NCBI RefSeq assembly: GCF_954871325.1
Contig: NC_088779.1
Span: 21,764,846 to 21,828,845, forward strand
Length of the DNA: 64,000 nt
Origin: Gordionus sp. m RMFG-2023
Taxonomy: Eukaryota; Nematomorpha; Gordioida; Chordodea; Parachordodidae
Direction: 5' to 3'
A program made the translations under genes and the position numbers. Under the pieces are notes generated by a model. It ran no database searches. It was not told the origin of the DNA and was given only the letters and a program-made list of their open reading frames with translations. Below are positions 12,181-23,940 of the stretch, piece by piece. Position 1 is the stretch's first letter; every line of letters begins with the position of its first letter.

Positions 12181-12389
12181 ATTCAAAGTCTAAAAATATT
12201 TTTAAAGCCAACACCAAGATGCAACAACAATATTAAAAGTAAAAAATGGCTCTTAGGCTAGTATTATTGTTTATTATTATTCATTTAAAATTTTTAACTG
12301 GTTTGTAATATTAATTTTATTAAGCTTTATTTTGAAAGTTCAAAACAACTAAATTTTTAGTTTATTTATTGCCAGCTCTATTTTAAGAT

Positions 12390-12600
12390 TTTTTAATGTA
12401 TAAACTTAATATATAATTTATTAAATTAATTATGTAAAACTTTATTTAGAAAGTTACTACTAAATCAAATTCATAATTTGTTTCATTCTAACTCTAATTA
12501 TTATATTTTTTAAATGTCTTTTTAATGTATAAACTTAATATATAATTTATTAAATTAATTATGTAAAACTTTATTTTGAAAGTTATAACTAAATCAAATT
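12390..12600. repeat. 129-bp tandem duplication, interrupted
   Basis: The sequence beginning TTTAATGTATAAACTTAATA recurs 129 bp downstream with few changes. The second unit is cut at 12,600 by the nested hAT and resumes at 15,102-15,160 (ATAATTTGTTTCATTC...), which independently supports the insertion point. Confidence 0.7.
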
Positions 12601-13578
12601 CAGAGTTGGGCAGGTCCTCCGGAAAAAGAATCTAGATACAGATACAGATTCTTTATAAAAAAATGAATCTTAGATACAGATACTAATATCTTTTTCAAAA
12701 TATCAAAAAGATACAAGATAAAAGATACTTGTATCTTTTACTAAATTAGAGTATCTTAAATACAAGATACTTTTAAATTATCATTACCAATTAAATTAGA
12801 ATAGTTTATAAAATACAGTTTTTATTATTTATTTGTGAAGAACATAGCATACACATATAAGAATGAATATTTGCAATAATTAATAAAATATTAATTGATG
12901 AATTAATTATAATAACCAGGGATTTTAATATTAATTTTTACCCATTAATAGCTTAAACAGGGAAGGGAGAGTAGTATATTTAATGGTAATTAAAAATGTG
13001 CAAATAAGAAAAAAAATTAAATCAAATGATTTATTAGAATTTGCAGGTTATTTTCTGTGTTGTTCTAAATATAGCTTATATTCGGAGTATATGGCTAAAT
13101 GGCATCTCTTAAAAAAAATACCAGTTTTATTTTATTCATGATCCTTAAGTATTTATCATTACTTGTTTGTGATATTTATGTATTTTTTAAATTAGTTTAT
13201 TTTCTAATATAACTTATTAATTCTTGCGTTTGTAATATCATATATATAAATATCATTTAAATCTCTTTTCAATTTTTTTTTTATTTCTTGCAAAATCATT
13301 TATTATATATAAAAATTATGAAAATAATGTACAACATTATATTATAATTATTAAATACATAACAATTTTCTTTAATGCATTTTAAATTGACTAAATTTTG
13401 TAAATAAATACTGTAATGTAATTTTACTTATAGCATTAATAAATAAAAATAACTAATAAAGTTAAATTCTACCTTATTATAATAATTTTATTAAGAGCCT
13501 TTTAAATATCTAATATTATATATCAATTGTAGCTTAAATATTTAAGAACTTGCTAAAATAATTAAATATAAAATATAT

Positions 13579-14358
13579 TAGGGATGTGCCGATATTTTTT
13601 ATCGAATCGGATCGGGCCAATATTTTACCCATTTTAAAATATCAATTATCGGTCAATATTATAAAATTTGATCCGAGGCTTCTTTAACAAAAATAAAATG
13701 TTATAAAATTTAAAAAAATAGTTTTATCTAAAATCATTTATTTTTATAAATAAAATCGAAATCCACTTTTATGTATATTTTTTTAATAATAATAATTAAT
13801 TAATAAACATTCTACCATATTGTTATTTTTTTGCGCATTTTGTTTATAAAGTGTGCGATAATCACTTCAGAATCTGTTTTTAGTGAAGCTGGTGATATTG
13901 ACAGTTGCTATCTCTGCAAGCTGACCTCTGATAAATTAGAAATATTGGTATTTCTAAAAAGAAATCTTCGCTATATTAATGTTAAATATTATTTAAAATA
14001 TTTATTTCAAATTTCATAATATAAATGTTTATTGCTTAATAAGTATATAGATTAATGTTATTACTTATTATATAAAAGTGATTTAACAATAAAAATATTT
14101 TTTATACTTTTAGAATTGCAATTGAGATGAATATAAACTATAACTGATCATTATAATATATTTAAATGACATAATTTATGGTATAGTTAAATTATAGATG
14201 TTGTACTAATAAATAGTATATTAAAAATTAAAACCATTGTTATCTTTACAGAATACTAAATTAGATATGATATCGGATCGGTAATCGGCCGATATCAATT
14301 TAATATCGGGAATATCGGATCGGATCGACCTCTAAAAAGTGGTATCAGTACACCCCTA
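13579..14358 (+). mobile_element. Inner hAT element, TAGGGRTGTRC family
   Basis: The left end is TAGGGATGTGCCGATA and the right end, reverse-complemented, is TAGGGGTGTACTGATA. There is a perfect 8-bp duplication AAATATAT at 13,571-13,578 and 14,359-14,366. Subterminal ATCGGATCGG words occur near both ends. At 780 bp it keeps only the last part of a transposase. Relatives lie at 27,127-28,890 and 33,359-34,169. Confidence 0.9.
13846..14019 (+). pseudogene. hAT dimerisation-domain remnant
   Basis: The frame contains SESVFSEAGDI and, after a degenerate basic segment, LEILVFLKRNL. These match the C-terminal hAT dimerisation motif (x-SER-x-FS-x-AG...L-x-FL-x-NL). The preceding PATS box is degraded (CAIIT). 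Only the extreme C-terminus survives inside the 780-bp element. Confidence 0.6.
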
Positions 14359-15109
14359 AAATATATATATCCAAAATGATTTTAATTTGATAATCAACTA
14401 TCTTCTATAAAAATTTTAATAACAAATATCTAAGAGGGACTTAAGTATAGGTATTATTATGTTAATAATTATAAAATAAAAATGTATATATTATACTTTA
14501 ATATTACAAAGTTTGTAGAGGAGTTTGTTCAATCTTTAATAACTTTTTTACTTGTGAAATTTTGACATTCGGCTTGTTGTCCTTTTTCACATGAATTACT
14601 TTAAAAAAATTTCCATCTAGAATTTTAAGATTCGGGTTTGATTCAGGAGAACCTATCTCCATAATTTCATCTTCACTAGTATAAAGTTAAACATTCTACA
14701 AATTAAAAAATATTACATATAAAATATAACCTTTACTTATTTGGTTTTGGTGTTGTTATTTTTAATCTATCTATCTTTGTGATTTGTAAAATTTCCAACT
14801 AATTTTGGTTATCAATATATTTAAAATATAGAAGGAAAAAATAAAGAAAATAATACAAGATTTCACGAAGAAAATAAAGTTACATTGTGTGATATGTAAA
14901 TGTTTTAAACATGAATATTAAAAAGAATCTGTATCTGAATCTTTTTAAAGAAAATGAAAAAGATACAAGATACTTTTCAAAATAAAGGATCTTAGATACA
15001 GATACTAGTATCTTATTAAAAATGTCAATAAGATACTGAGTACAAGATACAAAAGGATCTTGTATCTTAGATACAAGTATTCGCGGTACTGCTCAACTCT
15101 GATCAAATT

Positions 15110-15618
15110 TATAATTTGTTTCATTCCAGCTCTAATTATTTTGATATTTTTTAAATATCTTTGTTTAAAATAAATGTGAAATCTAATAGGGCGAAATTAT
15201 GTTTTGATGTGCTACTTAGATTTAATGCCATTTGATTCTATAAACAATAATGGAATGACAGATTTTCTAAAGGTTTAAAATTTATATAAAATGATTATTA
15301 AAAAATAAATTGCCTAAAAAATAGAAATATAAGATAATTTATTTCTCGTCAGAATTACCAAATAGGACAACCATTAGTAGGGGTGCACTAGACGATGTTT
15401 ATTTATCTATAAAGGCGCATGTGTTAAATCTGATTGATTCTCAAAATTTTGTTCTATCACTTTTGATTTATGGACCGATCATTTCAAGCGTTGAAATTAG
15501 ATCACATTTAGTCTTCATCATTTAGATGAAAATTTTGTTTTAAAATATTTTACCCTAGCAACTAGAAATGTGACTCAAACAAAAGCATACTGAAGAAACA
15601 ATATTATCTGAGATTGAT
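15110..15618 (+). pseudogene. hAT transposase catalytic-domain segment
   Basis: Broken + frames give DLMPFDSINNNGMTDFLK (15,200-15,280) and then a block with ALDDVYLSIKAHVLNL (about 15,390-15,440), matching the part of hAT transposases around the first catalytic Asp. This is the middle of the outer element's transposase, between the insertion at 12,601-15,101 and that at 15,627-19,078. Frameshifts are present. Confidence 0.6.
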
Positions 15619-15745
15619 AAGAAGAGCAGGGTTGCCAGGTCAAAATTTTCAAATTGTGGGAGAAATTCGGTATTTTGTGGGAGTAATATAAAAATTGTGG
15701 GAGAAATATGAAAATTGCTAAAAAAAAAAATTTGCGGGCCATTTT

Positions 15746-15952
15746 TCAAAATAAAATAGCCAACTATTTAAAATTAAATAGCCAACTATTTTTCAAAATA
15801 AAATAGCCAACTATTTTTCAAGATAAAATAGCCAACTATTTTTCAAGATAAAATAGCCAAATATTTTTCAAAATAAAATATTTAACTCTTTTTCAAAATA
15901 AAATAGGTAACTATTTTCCAAAATAAAATACGCAACTATTTTTCAAATTAGG
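15746..15952. repeat. 25-bp minisatellite inside hAT copy 1
   Basis: About eight units of roughly 25 bp of the form CAACTATTTTTCAAAATAAAATAGC, with point changes. The same array in copy 2 (61,385-61,662) has more units, so the array length has changed since the copies separated. Confidence 0.85.
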
Positions 15953-16239
15953 TAATTATAGTACGACACAAAATTTCTTAAATACTATCTTTATTATTAA
16001 AATAACATATTGATTTATTATAATATATTAATTTTGTTTTAAAATAATAACCAACAATCTTTTTTAAGTATAAAAGAATGCAAACAAGATAAAATTTTAT
16101 AAAAAAATTGTAATTTTACAATGTAAAAAAATATAATTTATGCTAATGTATAAATAAGATTTTATAAAAAAACAAACAATTTTAAATTTACAATGTAAAA
16201 AATATTAATAATCAGTGCGGGGAAGTTGTTCTACAGTAT

Positions 16240-17195
16240 TTAGTTAATACAATGGGGCAAGGGAATATGATATTTTGAGGCATCAAAAATCTTCAAAGCA
16301 TAAATCAGTACAGGGCAGTCTATCAACATCCAAAACAAAAATATTCTTCAAAAATAAGAAATAATACAGATGCAACTACAGTTGCGGAAATGGTAAATAC
16401 CTATCATGCAGTACAACATTCAGAGAGCTACTTAACATCACAATGTTGGTAGAATCTTTCCCCATAATATTTAACGACTAATATAAATGAAAAGTATACT
16501 TTGTAGAACACAAATGAGCAAGGCTATCATCAATGTTTTAGGATATAAATCCAGAAGGTCAATTCTTGACGATTTGAAAGATGTGCAAACATATGCAATT
16601 CTAACAGATGCATCTAATAAGGAGATATCAAAACATTTCCCTTGATCCTCCCCTATTCAACAAAATTAATGTCATTTCAATAAAACTATTAAAAAATTTT
16701 TCTCCAGATATGAAATATCCAAAGACATAGCTAACCATATATAATGGTAAATATGGCAGATTTGGCATTACCAATGAATTGCATGGCAGCTTTCTGATCT
16801 GATAATTCCTCAGTGAATTTGGCAAAAACCAGAGTGTATTTACAGAATTGAGTCAGCATAATGTTGGTTGACAGGTTCCTCCTAATACGCGCCATAGAAT
16901 TTTAAAATTTTACAAACCTTTAAAAAATAAATAGATTATAAAAGCTGTCCTAATATTTTCAAAAAAATTTTCAAAAATATATGGCAGAAGTATATTTAGG
17001 AATTTTACATATGCTGTTAATATGCAGTTGCAATCAGAAGAATATAATTTAATAAAGGTTCACTAAATTATGCTGCAGAAATACCAAAGTAAGAATATTA
17101 TTACTATTATCGGATAATTATTAATAAGATTTAATATGATGTCATGTTTGAGGAGATTGTAATGCTTCTTTATTTTTATGATTTGCCAAAATATT
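16240..17195 (+). pseudogene. hAT transposase remnant, + strand half
   Basis: Read in + frames: DILRHQKSSKHKS, then TDATTVAEMVNTYHAVQHSE followed by SYL, which resembles the N-terminal region of hAT-like transposases carrying a YH-x-V-x-H-x-SY motif. Further on come NMQLQSEEYNLIKVH (about 17,020-17,065) and MFEEIVMLLYFYDLPKY (17,145-17,195). The last two blocks also occur in the opposite-strand remnant at 17,320-18,316. Many stops; no catalytic residues identified. The same stretch is conserved in copy 2 at 61,840-62,810. Confidence 0.6.
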
Positions 17196-17319
17196 AATTT
17201 TACAATGTAAAAAATAAATTTATTTGATTCTATGCAAATGTATAAATAAGATTTTATAAAATATAGAAAGTCAAATAGTTATAGTTAATTATATTTTATT
17301 TGAGATTTAAATAATGGAA

Positions 17320-18316
17320 CTAAACGTTTACCGTCGTTATTAAGATATTTATAAAATTCCTGGCAAGAAATTTTATAATTTGTTTAACCATTAACTCGGC
17401 TTCTAATGTTGTTAAAGCAATTCGATTTCTCTCCTTTCTCCAGGCAGTCCTCATCAGGCTAAAAATGCTCTCCGATGAGGCATTAGAATGAGGTAAGGAA
17501 AAAACATACTCGCAAATTTTTTCCAAGCATGGGAATTTATCGTTATTACGAAAAAATTCCACCCATTTCTCCTCTGCTTTTAGACCATCTAACTTTAAGT
17601 ATTCTGGCGAATCATAAAAAATGGAAAAAATTACAATCTCTTCAAACAAGGCTTAAATGTCTATCGGTAATTTTAATATATTTATTAAATTACAAAAACC
17701 ATCAAATGATGGTTTCTGTTCCAAGGTCATAATATTTATACACTTGTAAATAGAGTTATTAAAATCAAATCTTGATTGTAAATATTCCAAAATTGCCTTA
17801 ATAAAAATATTTGCTTCATTTAAAAATATGTTAATTATAGTAATATTTGAATATTTTAATATGATATTTTTAGCAATAGCGCCATAAAATTTATTATATA
17901 TTTTTAACTGTAGAGATGAACAGAGCTGTAGCATGATTTTGTGAACCTTTATCAATAAAGAATCTTCTGATTGCAACTGAATATTAACTACATGAAGTAG
18001 ATTTCCTACATGTGATACTAATCCCAAATATGCTTCTGTCTGACATTTCATCCTCGAAAAAATTTTTCAAAATTTTAGGACAGCTTTTAAAATCTTTATT
18101 TAAGAAGTAATTCTTTAAGGGTTCGTTAAATTTTAAAATTCTCTCGATGGCAGGTATTAATGATAACCAGATAGGTACATATCGCAACAACTCACACCAT
18201 TCCAAATCAGACCACTCCACCAATTCTTTTAATTCAGTGACTCTTTTAGTTGATGAACTAAATTCGTTAAAACATTTCATCACAATTACTTCGACATCTA
18301 CAGATAGTAAATTCAT
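17320..18316 (-). pseudogene. hAT transposase remnant, minus-strand half
   Basis: Three overlapping minus-strand frames give the C-terminal half of a hAT transposase. Residue order: KCFNEFSSSTKRVTELKELV, LSLIPAIERILKFNEPLKNY and CPKILKNFFEDE (18,316-18,060); AEAYLG-like then VNIQLQSEDSLLIKVHKIML (18,050-17,900); and finally the dimerisation region with FSLPHSNASSESIFSLM and LTTLEAELMVKQIIKFL (17,649-17,320). Frameshifts join the blocks (about 18,050 and 17,650), so it is inactive but younger-looking than the + remnant. In copy 2 nearly all of it is deleted. Confidence 0.8.
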
Positions 18317-19086
18317 TGCCTTCTTGCAAGAATTATGCAGTATATGGCATATACAAAATATTTAAATCGAAATTTTGTAAATTTAAAATAAAGTAAAAAA
18401 TATTTAAAAAAGTTATATTAAATATCTATTAATTTGGCCAGAACAGCCATTTGAAATCATTTATTCTGAAAATTTTATCAATGTTTAGTGCTTAATATAT
18501 TATTTTAATTTTACAGTAAGATAAAATTATTAGCAAAATAGAACATTTTATTATTTAAATCTGTCTGGTATATGGGATATAATATCCACTTCTAAAAGTT
18601 CTATTCTTCTAACTCAAAAATTTTGAAAATGTCGAGTGGAGCACTGCAATTCTAGATAACGATATAAAATATATTAAGTAATTTAAAATATATTTATAAT
18701 AATTATACATACTGTTCTAACTTCTATTCTTTCTAACACAAAAATTTTGAAAATGTCGAGTGGAGAATTGGAGAATTTTATAAAAAATATATTTTAGAGA
18801 GGAAAAATAAAATAAAAGAACTAGACATATTTTTCCAATAAATATTTAAAATTTATTTTAAAAATATAAAAATAATCAAATACTGTCTCTCAAAATTATT
18901 ATTTATATATTAAAAACATTAAAATGCTAAAAAAAAAATTGTGGGAGAAATTAAAAAATTGTGGGAGCTTTTTGTGGGAGATTTCTAATTGTGGGAGTTT
19001 TGTGGGAGTGAGATGTATGTTGGTAAACTAAAAAATTGTGGGAGACTCCCACTGATGGGGGGAGATATGGCAACCCTGATGAAGAG

Positions 19087-20318
19087 GAGTTCCATTTAAA
19101 AGCCAAAATAATACAAATGGTAACTTACTGGGGCCAATGTCAAAAGAAGCATCAGATTAGGGGATTATGAACATCATTTATGCGTAGGGCATGGATTTCA
19201 TAATTTAGTTACAGTTGATGGTATAAAAAAAGTTACCAAAATTGATATTCTCATTAAAAGAATTTGATTATTTCAGCCCTCAGATATCGAGTAGCTGATT
19301 TGGAATGTGAAATTGAGACTGAACATTGTAAATGTCTGCAGTCAATTTATGAGACAGGTAATATCTTGGATATTGATGACTCTGATCCATACCTTGATGA
19401 CCATTTTGATATGTCTGTGGAATCGGATAATATAAATGGCATTGCACCAATCAATCTAATTAATACAAAAACCTTAAAATTAAATTGCCCTACCCGCTGG
19501 CATAGCATATTAATTATGCTAGAAAGTGTTCGCAGTGTAAACAAAATTCTTATAAATAATGTTCTAGGAAAACAATCTTTAAAATTCTTTAATAATGAAT
19601 GGGATATGATTGATGAGCTTTACGCAATATTAAATCCATTCCGAGAGTCGGTGGAATTTCTTTTCTCCCAAAAAGGATCGACAATAAACTTAAGGTTGTT
19701 ATTTCGCAGTGAAATAGAAGCTCATATATAAATCAATAGATCTGATTGCTCAAATAATGCTTAAAAGAAAATATGAAAAATAGCTTGACCATAGGTTTAA
19801 CTTCAAGTTATTTTATATTTTTATTAATAAAATTATATTTTAATAATTAGATATTAGCAACTCTACTTGGTCCCAGATTTCAAAATCTCAAAGTTATTTC
19901 AGAATATATAAAATTCGAATTCTACGACATCATTGCAATTTTTAATTCAACATTTAAAACTTTTAGAGCATGATAGAAATGCACAGAGTGAAATTCAAGT
20001 TGAGGATAATGGTCAAACGTCAAGCTCTTATATAACTAAATTAGCTCGTAAACATTCCCTTCCAAGTAACGATTATAACAATATTAGTAATCTAGAACAA
20101 GAATGCCATATTTTGCTCAGCCAAAATAATATCCCAGAAGAGGATGCATTAATCCTTTGTAAGAAAAGGCGACTGGAACTTCCTATGCTTGCTAATTTAG
20201 CTAGGAAGGTTCTTTGTATACCTGCAACCAGTACACCCAGAAAAAGAATTTTTTCCATTGCTGAATTAATACTCAATGCTAAAAAGATTTCTTTATGTCC
20301 CACAAATCTTGATTAGTG
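19087..20318 (+). pseudogene. Outer hAT transposase, core end and C-terminus
   Basis: About 19,145-19,250 reads GDYEHHLCVGHGFHNLVTVD (a C/H-rich block seen in this hAT family). 19,264-19,731 (155 codons) contains NCPTRWHSILIMLESV, the conserved CPTRW-x-S box, followed by NPFRESVEFL. 19,933-20,316 (127 codons) contains LPMLANLARKVLCIPATSTP and RKRIFS, the dimerisation motif. A stop-rich gap at 19,732-19,932 separates the two. The transposase of the outer element therefore ends here, about 470 bp before its right terminus. Confidence 0.75.
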
Positions 20319-20783
20319 TTTATTCATGACAATTATCATTTTGCTAATTTTGAACTTATTATATTTTGCTTGCATTCCAAATTTATTTTAATTATAATAA
20401 AAATCAATAGAATATTTCTTATATGTGTTGGTTGATGTGACTCTGATCTGAGTAAAAATACAATTCCTTAGTCTATTTCTGAGAATGAGAAAATACATAA
20501 ATTTAAATTGGAGCGAGACAGGAAATTATTTATGATCAATAAAACTATGTTAACAATGTGTTAGAAAAGATCGCCCAAATAAATTATAAAAAATGTAATA
20601 CATTAATTTATAAATTAAATTCCTTAAAAAATAAATTGATTTATAAATTAAATCATTAAAAAAAATTTTAAATAAATATTGCGCCGCCGCCGACAATTTA
20701 GTAGGCAGTGGCGAAATTGGCGCGCCACCGAACCCCGATAAAAAATTTAAAAACCGCCATTGGGACATCTGCGCACAGGTCTA

Positions 20784-21478
20784 TTAATATGATGTACGCA
20801 TAAAAGGGTAAGTATAGACTTGTGTCATCTTTGGGATACTAAGCTACAGTTAAAATTGAAAATGATATATTGATAATTTTTTACCCTCAAGGTGAGGTGT
20901 AACTATTGTTTGGTGTAGTCATATTAATAGTAAGTGTGTTGCACTTGAAAATAGAAAATTTCATACGTTGATTCGATACGAATTATGGAGTCTTTGGGAA
21001 GCATCCCGTTTTTCAATTATTTTAATAATTTGTAACAAAGTTTTTTTATTTTAAAAATTGATTAAAAATTTAAATATTCACTGACTTTTGAGATTTTTTC
21101 ACGTAATATTTTAAATAGAAGAATTTTAGTAGATGATTTTAAAGAAATATAAAATTTAGTATTGGGTTTTATTAGGGTCCTGGATCCAAATTTGGGTTAG
21201 GGACTTTTAAACTCTATTTAGCAGAAACTTTGTTAGAAGGAACAATCGAAAACTTTTAAAAGCCTAATTATCCTGGGTTTGATGGGCTTCCAATAAATTG
21301 ATTTTTGTTTGGTCTGTGGCCTTAAAATATCCAATAAAAGATTTTTAAATTTCTGAACCTAAATTATGGAAAATAAAAAAAAATTTTCGTCTAGATATTA
21401 TTAAAAAAGTATCGCGAAAACACAATTTACCTAATCTTTTTTTATGGGGAGAGAGTGAGGCTCTAACTAGCCTCTGAA
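20784..21478. other. No gene seen
   Basis: A+T-rich with no recognisable frame or repeat. Confidence 0.4.
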
Positions 21479-21985
21479 TGCCGAAGTTAAAAGAGGATTA
21501 AGTTTGATAAATGAAATATTCATAAAGGATAGAAATTTGCTTGGTAGGTGTAAAACATTTTGCCATCTGATGAAAATACGTTTAATAGGTAAACCTTTAT
21601 CAGATTGGGATGTCTCATTCTTCGCCTAATATTTTTGCTAAAACATAAAGGGATCGTTACACATATAAAAACGATTAAAAGATATAAATGTGATAATCAA
21701 CGTTATTTTTAGAGTTTCTAGATTTAATATGTAAAAATTTGATACATATATTTTAGGAGACATTTGTTATTTATTTGGCAGCATCGTACTAAATATGACG
21801 ATGTTGCAACAATGGTTAACATTTTGAATTCAATTTTTGAAAGAGAATATTGTCCCTATCACCCCAAAACAAACAGTCTATTCAAAATTAAAGTCAGCAA
21901 AAATATTTTACAATTATCCAATGCTCTAGGAAAAGATCTGATTGATGTTTTAACGGAATGTCACATAGGCGACATAGCTCTATAG
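21479..21985 (+). other. Two orphan coding-like stretches, possible last exons
   Basis: 21,479-21,631 is an open + frame containing GLSLINEIFIKDRNLLGRCK and ending in TAA. After a T-rich tract ending TATATTTTAG (about 21,755) a second frame begins, RHLLFIWQHRTKYDDVATMV..., and runs to a TAG at 21,983-21,985, with a mixed, non-repetitive composition (CPYHPKTNSLFKIKVSK; LIDVLTECHIGDIAL). The AG-preceded start, absence of a required ATG and stop make the second a candidate terminal exon. I do not recognise either. It could belong to a gene whose earlier exons are far upstream, or be an old mobile-element ORF. Confidence 0.3.
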
Positions 21986-21989
21986 CGAG

Positions 21990-23670
21990 ATTGTCATCAA
22001 ACTAAAAATTTTATATACCATTGTAATTATATTAGATTGGGCAAGGCATTCAAGTTCTAATCAATTGCTTAAATTAAAAAAGTATTTTTTAAATCTAATG
22101 ATTTTTGCAGTTGCTAAGAGTTTTTTGGAGAGAATACTTAGGATCAAGTTCATAATCATAAATTAAATATCATTTATATAAATAATACCAATATAATATT
22201 TGTAACAGCAATCATTAATTATATTAATACATAACCAGATAATCATGCACATATTCTAGAAATCTAAGTTGATATGTAGGGATATCTAGACTATTTATGG
22301 GAGAAGCTAAGGAAATCTTCCTCGGAAATTTTCTGTTCTCGTAAATATATTTAAGCTAAGAAAAATTTCCCACCTATAACCCCCCCCCCCCCCAATATAA
22401 ACTATATATAAATATAAAAAAGAATTTATATTTTTTTCAGTTAAATAATAATGACTATAATTCAAAATTTTTATAAAAAAAATAAAAAAATATAAGAAAA
22501 CCCTCAATTATTTTTATAAAAGAGGGAAAGGCCTAATATAAATGGACTTCAAAACCTCCAATAAATTTTATGGGGGAAAAAACCACACCTATAATTGATG
22601 GCTATGCCTATTGGGATCTAAGTCACCTGAATGATCTGGTCTTCATGTAAGAGTGTGAATAATTACATCTATCCGGCATACCCCCTTTCAATTTCTATTC
22701 CTCGTCTTGAGGGAGTATAATATTCGTCATCGTAACTAACAAGTTATTTCTCATAATCATCTTCATACACAGTCGCTCTTTAGACGGCCTCAGTGACCAT
22801 CGTATAAAAATCTTTTCATTTATCGTTGACAGGAATAGAATATTGGGAATAATTTATAGTTTCTCAGGTTTTCACTGAATTTAGTTTTTAATTAATTTAA
22901 ACCATATTTAAAATATCTATTGTTAATAATTTTATGCAAATAACGTTTTTTTACAAAATATATATACTAATGGTTGATTGGAGTGAATTTTGCATATTTC
23001 TTAATTCAAAAGCAACTCCCCTTCAGCTGTTTTCGCAGAGACAGACTACACAGCATGGTCTCTGAAGAGAGTTTTATACAATCAGATAGGTCCCTTGCCT
23101 ACCCACAATATTACGATTTTCTTAAATAGTGGTAATAAGTTTTATTTTCGAAATTAATTTTTAGATTAGAAAATAAAGGGTGATTTTTTTTATAAAGAAT
23201 ATTGGTCATTATAGTAGAAAAAGTGGTCCGATTAAAATAGAATTATGGTAGATGAGCTAGAATGTGGATAAAATAAACTTAAAGTTATGTAATCTATAGA
23301 ATCAGATTTAATTTAGTATGGGATCGGGAGAATATTAATGTATTCCCTCAAATTCGTGGTTAAGAAAGATTGAGTTAAAAGATTTTTTAAATTTTATATT
23401 GTGGAAGAATTTGCAATAAAAGGAGCATTATTTAATATTCCCTAAAAAATAACGTAACAAAGTTTGAATTTAGAGAATTTTATTTTAAATTTGTATTTAA
23501 ATGAGCGAAATTCAAAAGATCAAATGGTTTAAAATTAAAAAAAAGTTATTGATAGTGAGTTTGAATATAATTAATATTGTTTAAATTTATGATTAACACA
23601 AATTCTTTTGTTAATTTTGAGTGAAGGGTAAATTTGCTATTTTGTTACAAAAGAAATATTTTAAAACAAT
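21990..23670. other. No firm gene; poly-C tract and weak islands
   Basis: Contains a run of about 14 C near 22,380-22,394. A short minus-strand acid/Tyr-rich open island lies near 22,690-22,800 (YDDEYYTPSRRGIEIERGYA) with stops on both sides. A 40-codon + island near 23,680-23,800 (ASQRNYSQYQYYYTNDDKV) follows a CAG. None can be assigned. Confidence 0.3.
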
Positions 23671-23940
23671 AATAACACAGATCTGATTGAAGCATCACAG
23701 CGGAATTATTCTCAATATCAATACTACTACACTAATGATGACAAGGTCACATTTTATGCTTTGCTTTTTCTTGCAGATATAAAAATTAAACAATAAAATT
23801 AAACAATAAAATTAAACAATTTTTTGATATTAAAAATGATTAAGCAAAATAAATATTTATAAAGAAGGGAAATATTTATAAAAAGGGGTATTTAATAATC
23901 TTATTCATAAAAATAGATCTTTATGGGAAATTATGTCAAT

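Larger units (their letters stand above)
12601..15101. mobile_element. Nested hAT element, CAGAGTTGGGC family
   Basis: The ends are CAGAGTTGGGCAGGTCC and, reverse-complemented, CAGAGTTGAGCAGTACC (14 of 17 identical), with a perfect 8-bp target duplication ATCAAATT at 12,593-12,600 and 15,102-15,109. Subterminal regions on both sides are packed with GATACAAGATAC-type words, probable transposase-binding repeats. No transposase frame of its own remains, so it is non-autonomous. It contains a further hAT insertion at 13,579-14,358. Confidence 0.9.
15627..19078. mobile_element. Composite hAT element, CAGGGTTGCCA family, copy 1
   Basis: The ends are CAGGGTTGCCAGG and, reverse-complemented, CAGGGTTGCCATA. 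The flanks AAGAAGAG (15,619-15,626) and ATGAAGAG (19,079-19,086) match at 7 of 8. Near both ends the 9-mer TTGTGGGAG is repeated several times, in the same orientation on the same strand rather than mirrored. Inside are a 25-bp minisatellite, a +-strand transposase remnant and a minus-strand transposase remnant pointing towards it. It is inserted in the transposase gene of the outer hAT. Copy 2 is at 61,269-63,988. Confidence 0.9.
11507..20783 (+). mobile_element. Outer hAT element, TAGACCTGTGC family
   Basis: The left end is TAGACCTGTGCGCCGC and the right end, reverse-complemented, is TAGACCTGTGCGCAG. The flanking 8 bp (TAAATATT at 11,499-11,506; TTAATATG at 20,784-20,791) agree at 6 of 8 positions, as expected of an old hAT duplication. 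Both ends carry about 120 bp of CpG/CNG-rich sequence. Subtracting the nested insertions at 12,601-15,101 and 15,627-19,078, the original element was about 3.3 kb, a usual size for an autonomous hAT. The transposase can be followed in pieces on + from BED finger to dimerisation domain. A second copy lies at 41,082-42,447. Confidence 0.75.

Noticed and set aside
17529-17732. + strand 67-codon frame
   Set aside because: Antisense shadow of the hAT transposase at 17,320-18,316.
22307-22507. Minus-strand 66-codon frame with a Gly run
   Set aside because: The Gly run is the translation of the poly-C tract; the rest is low complexity.
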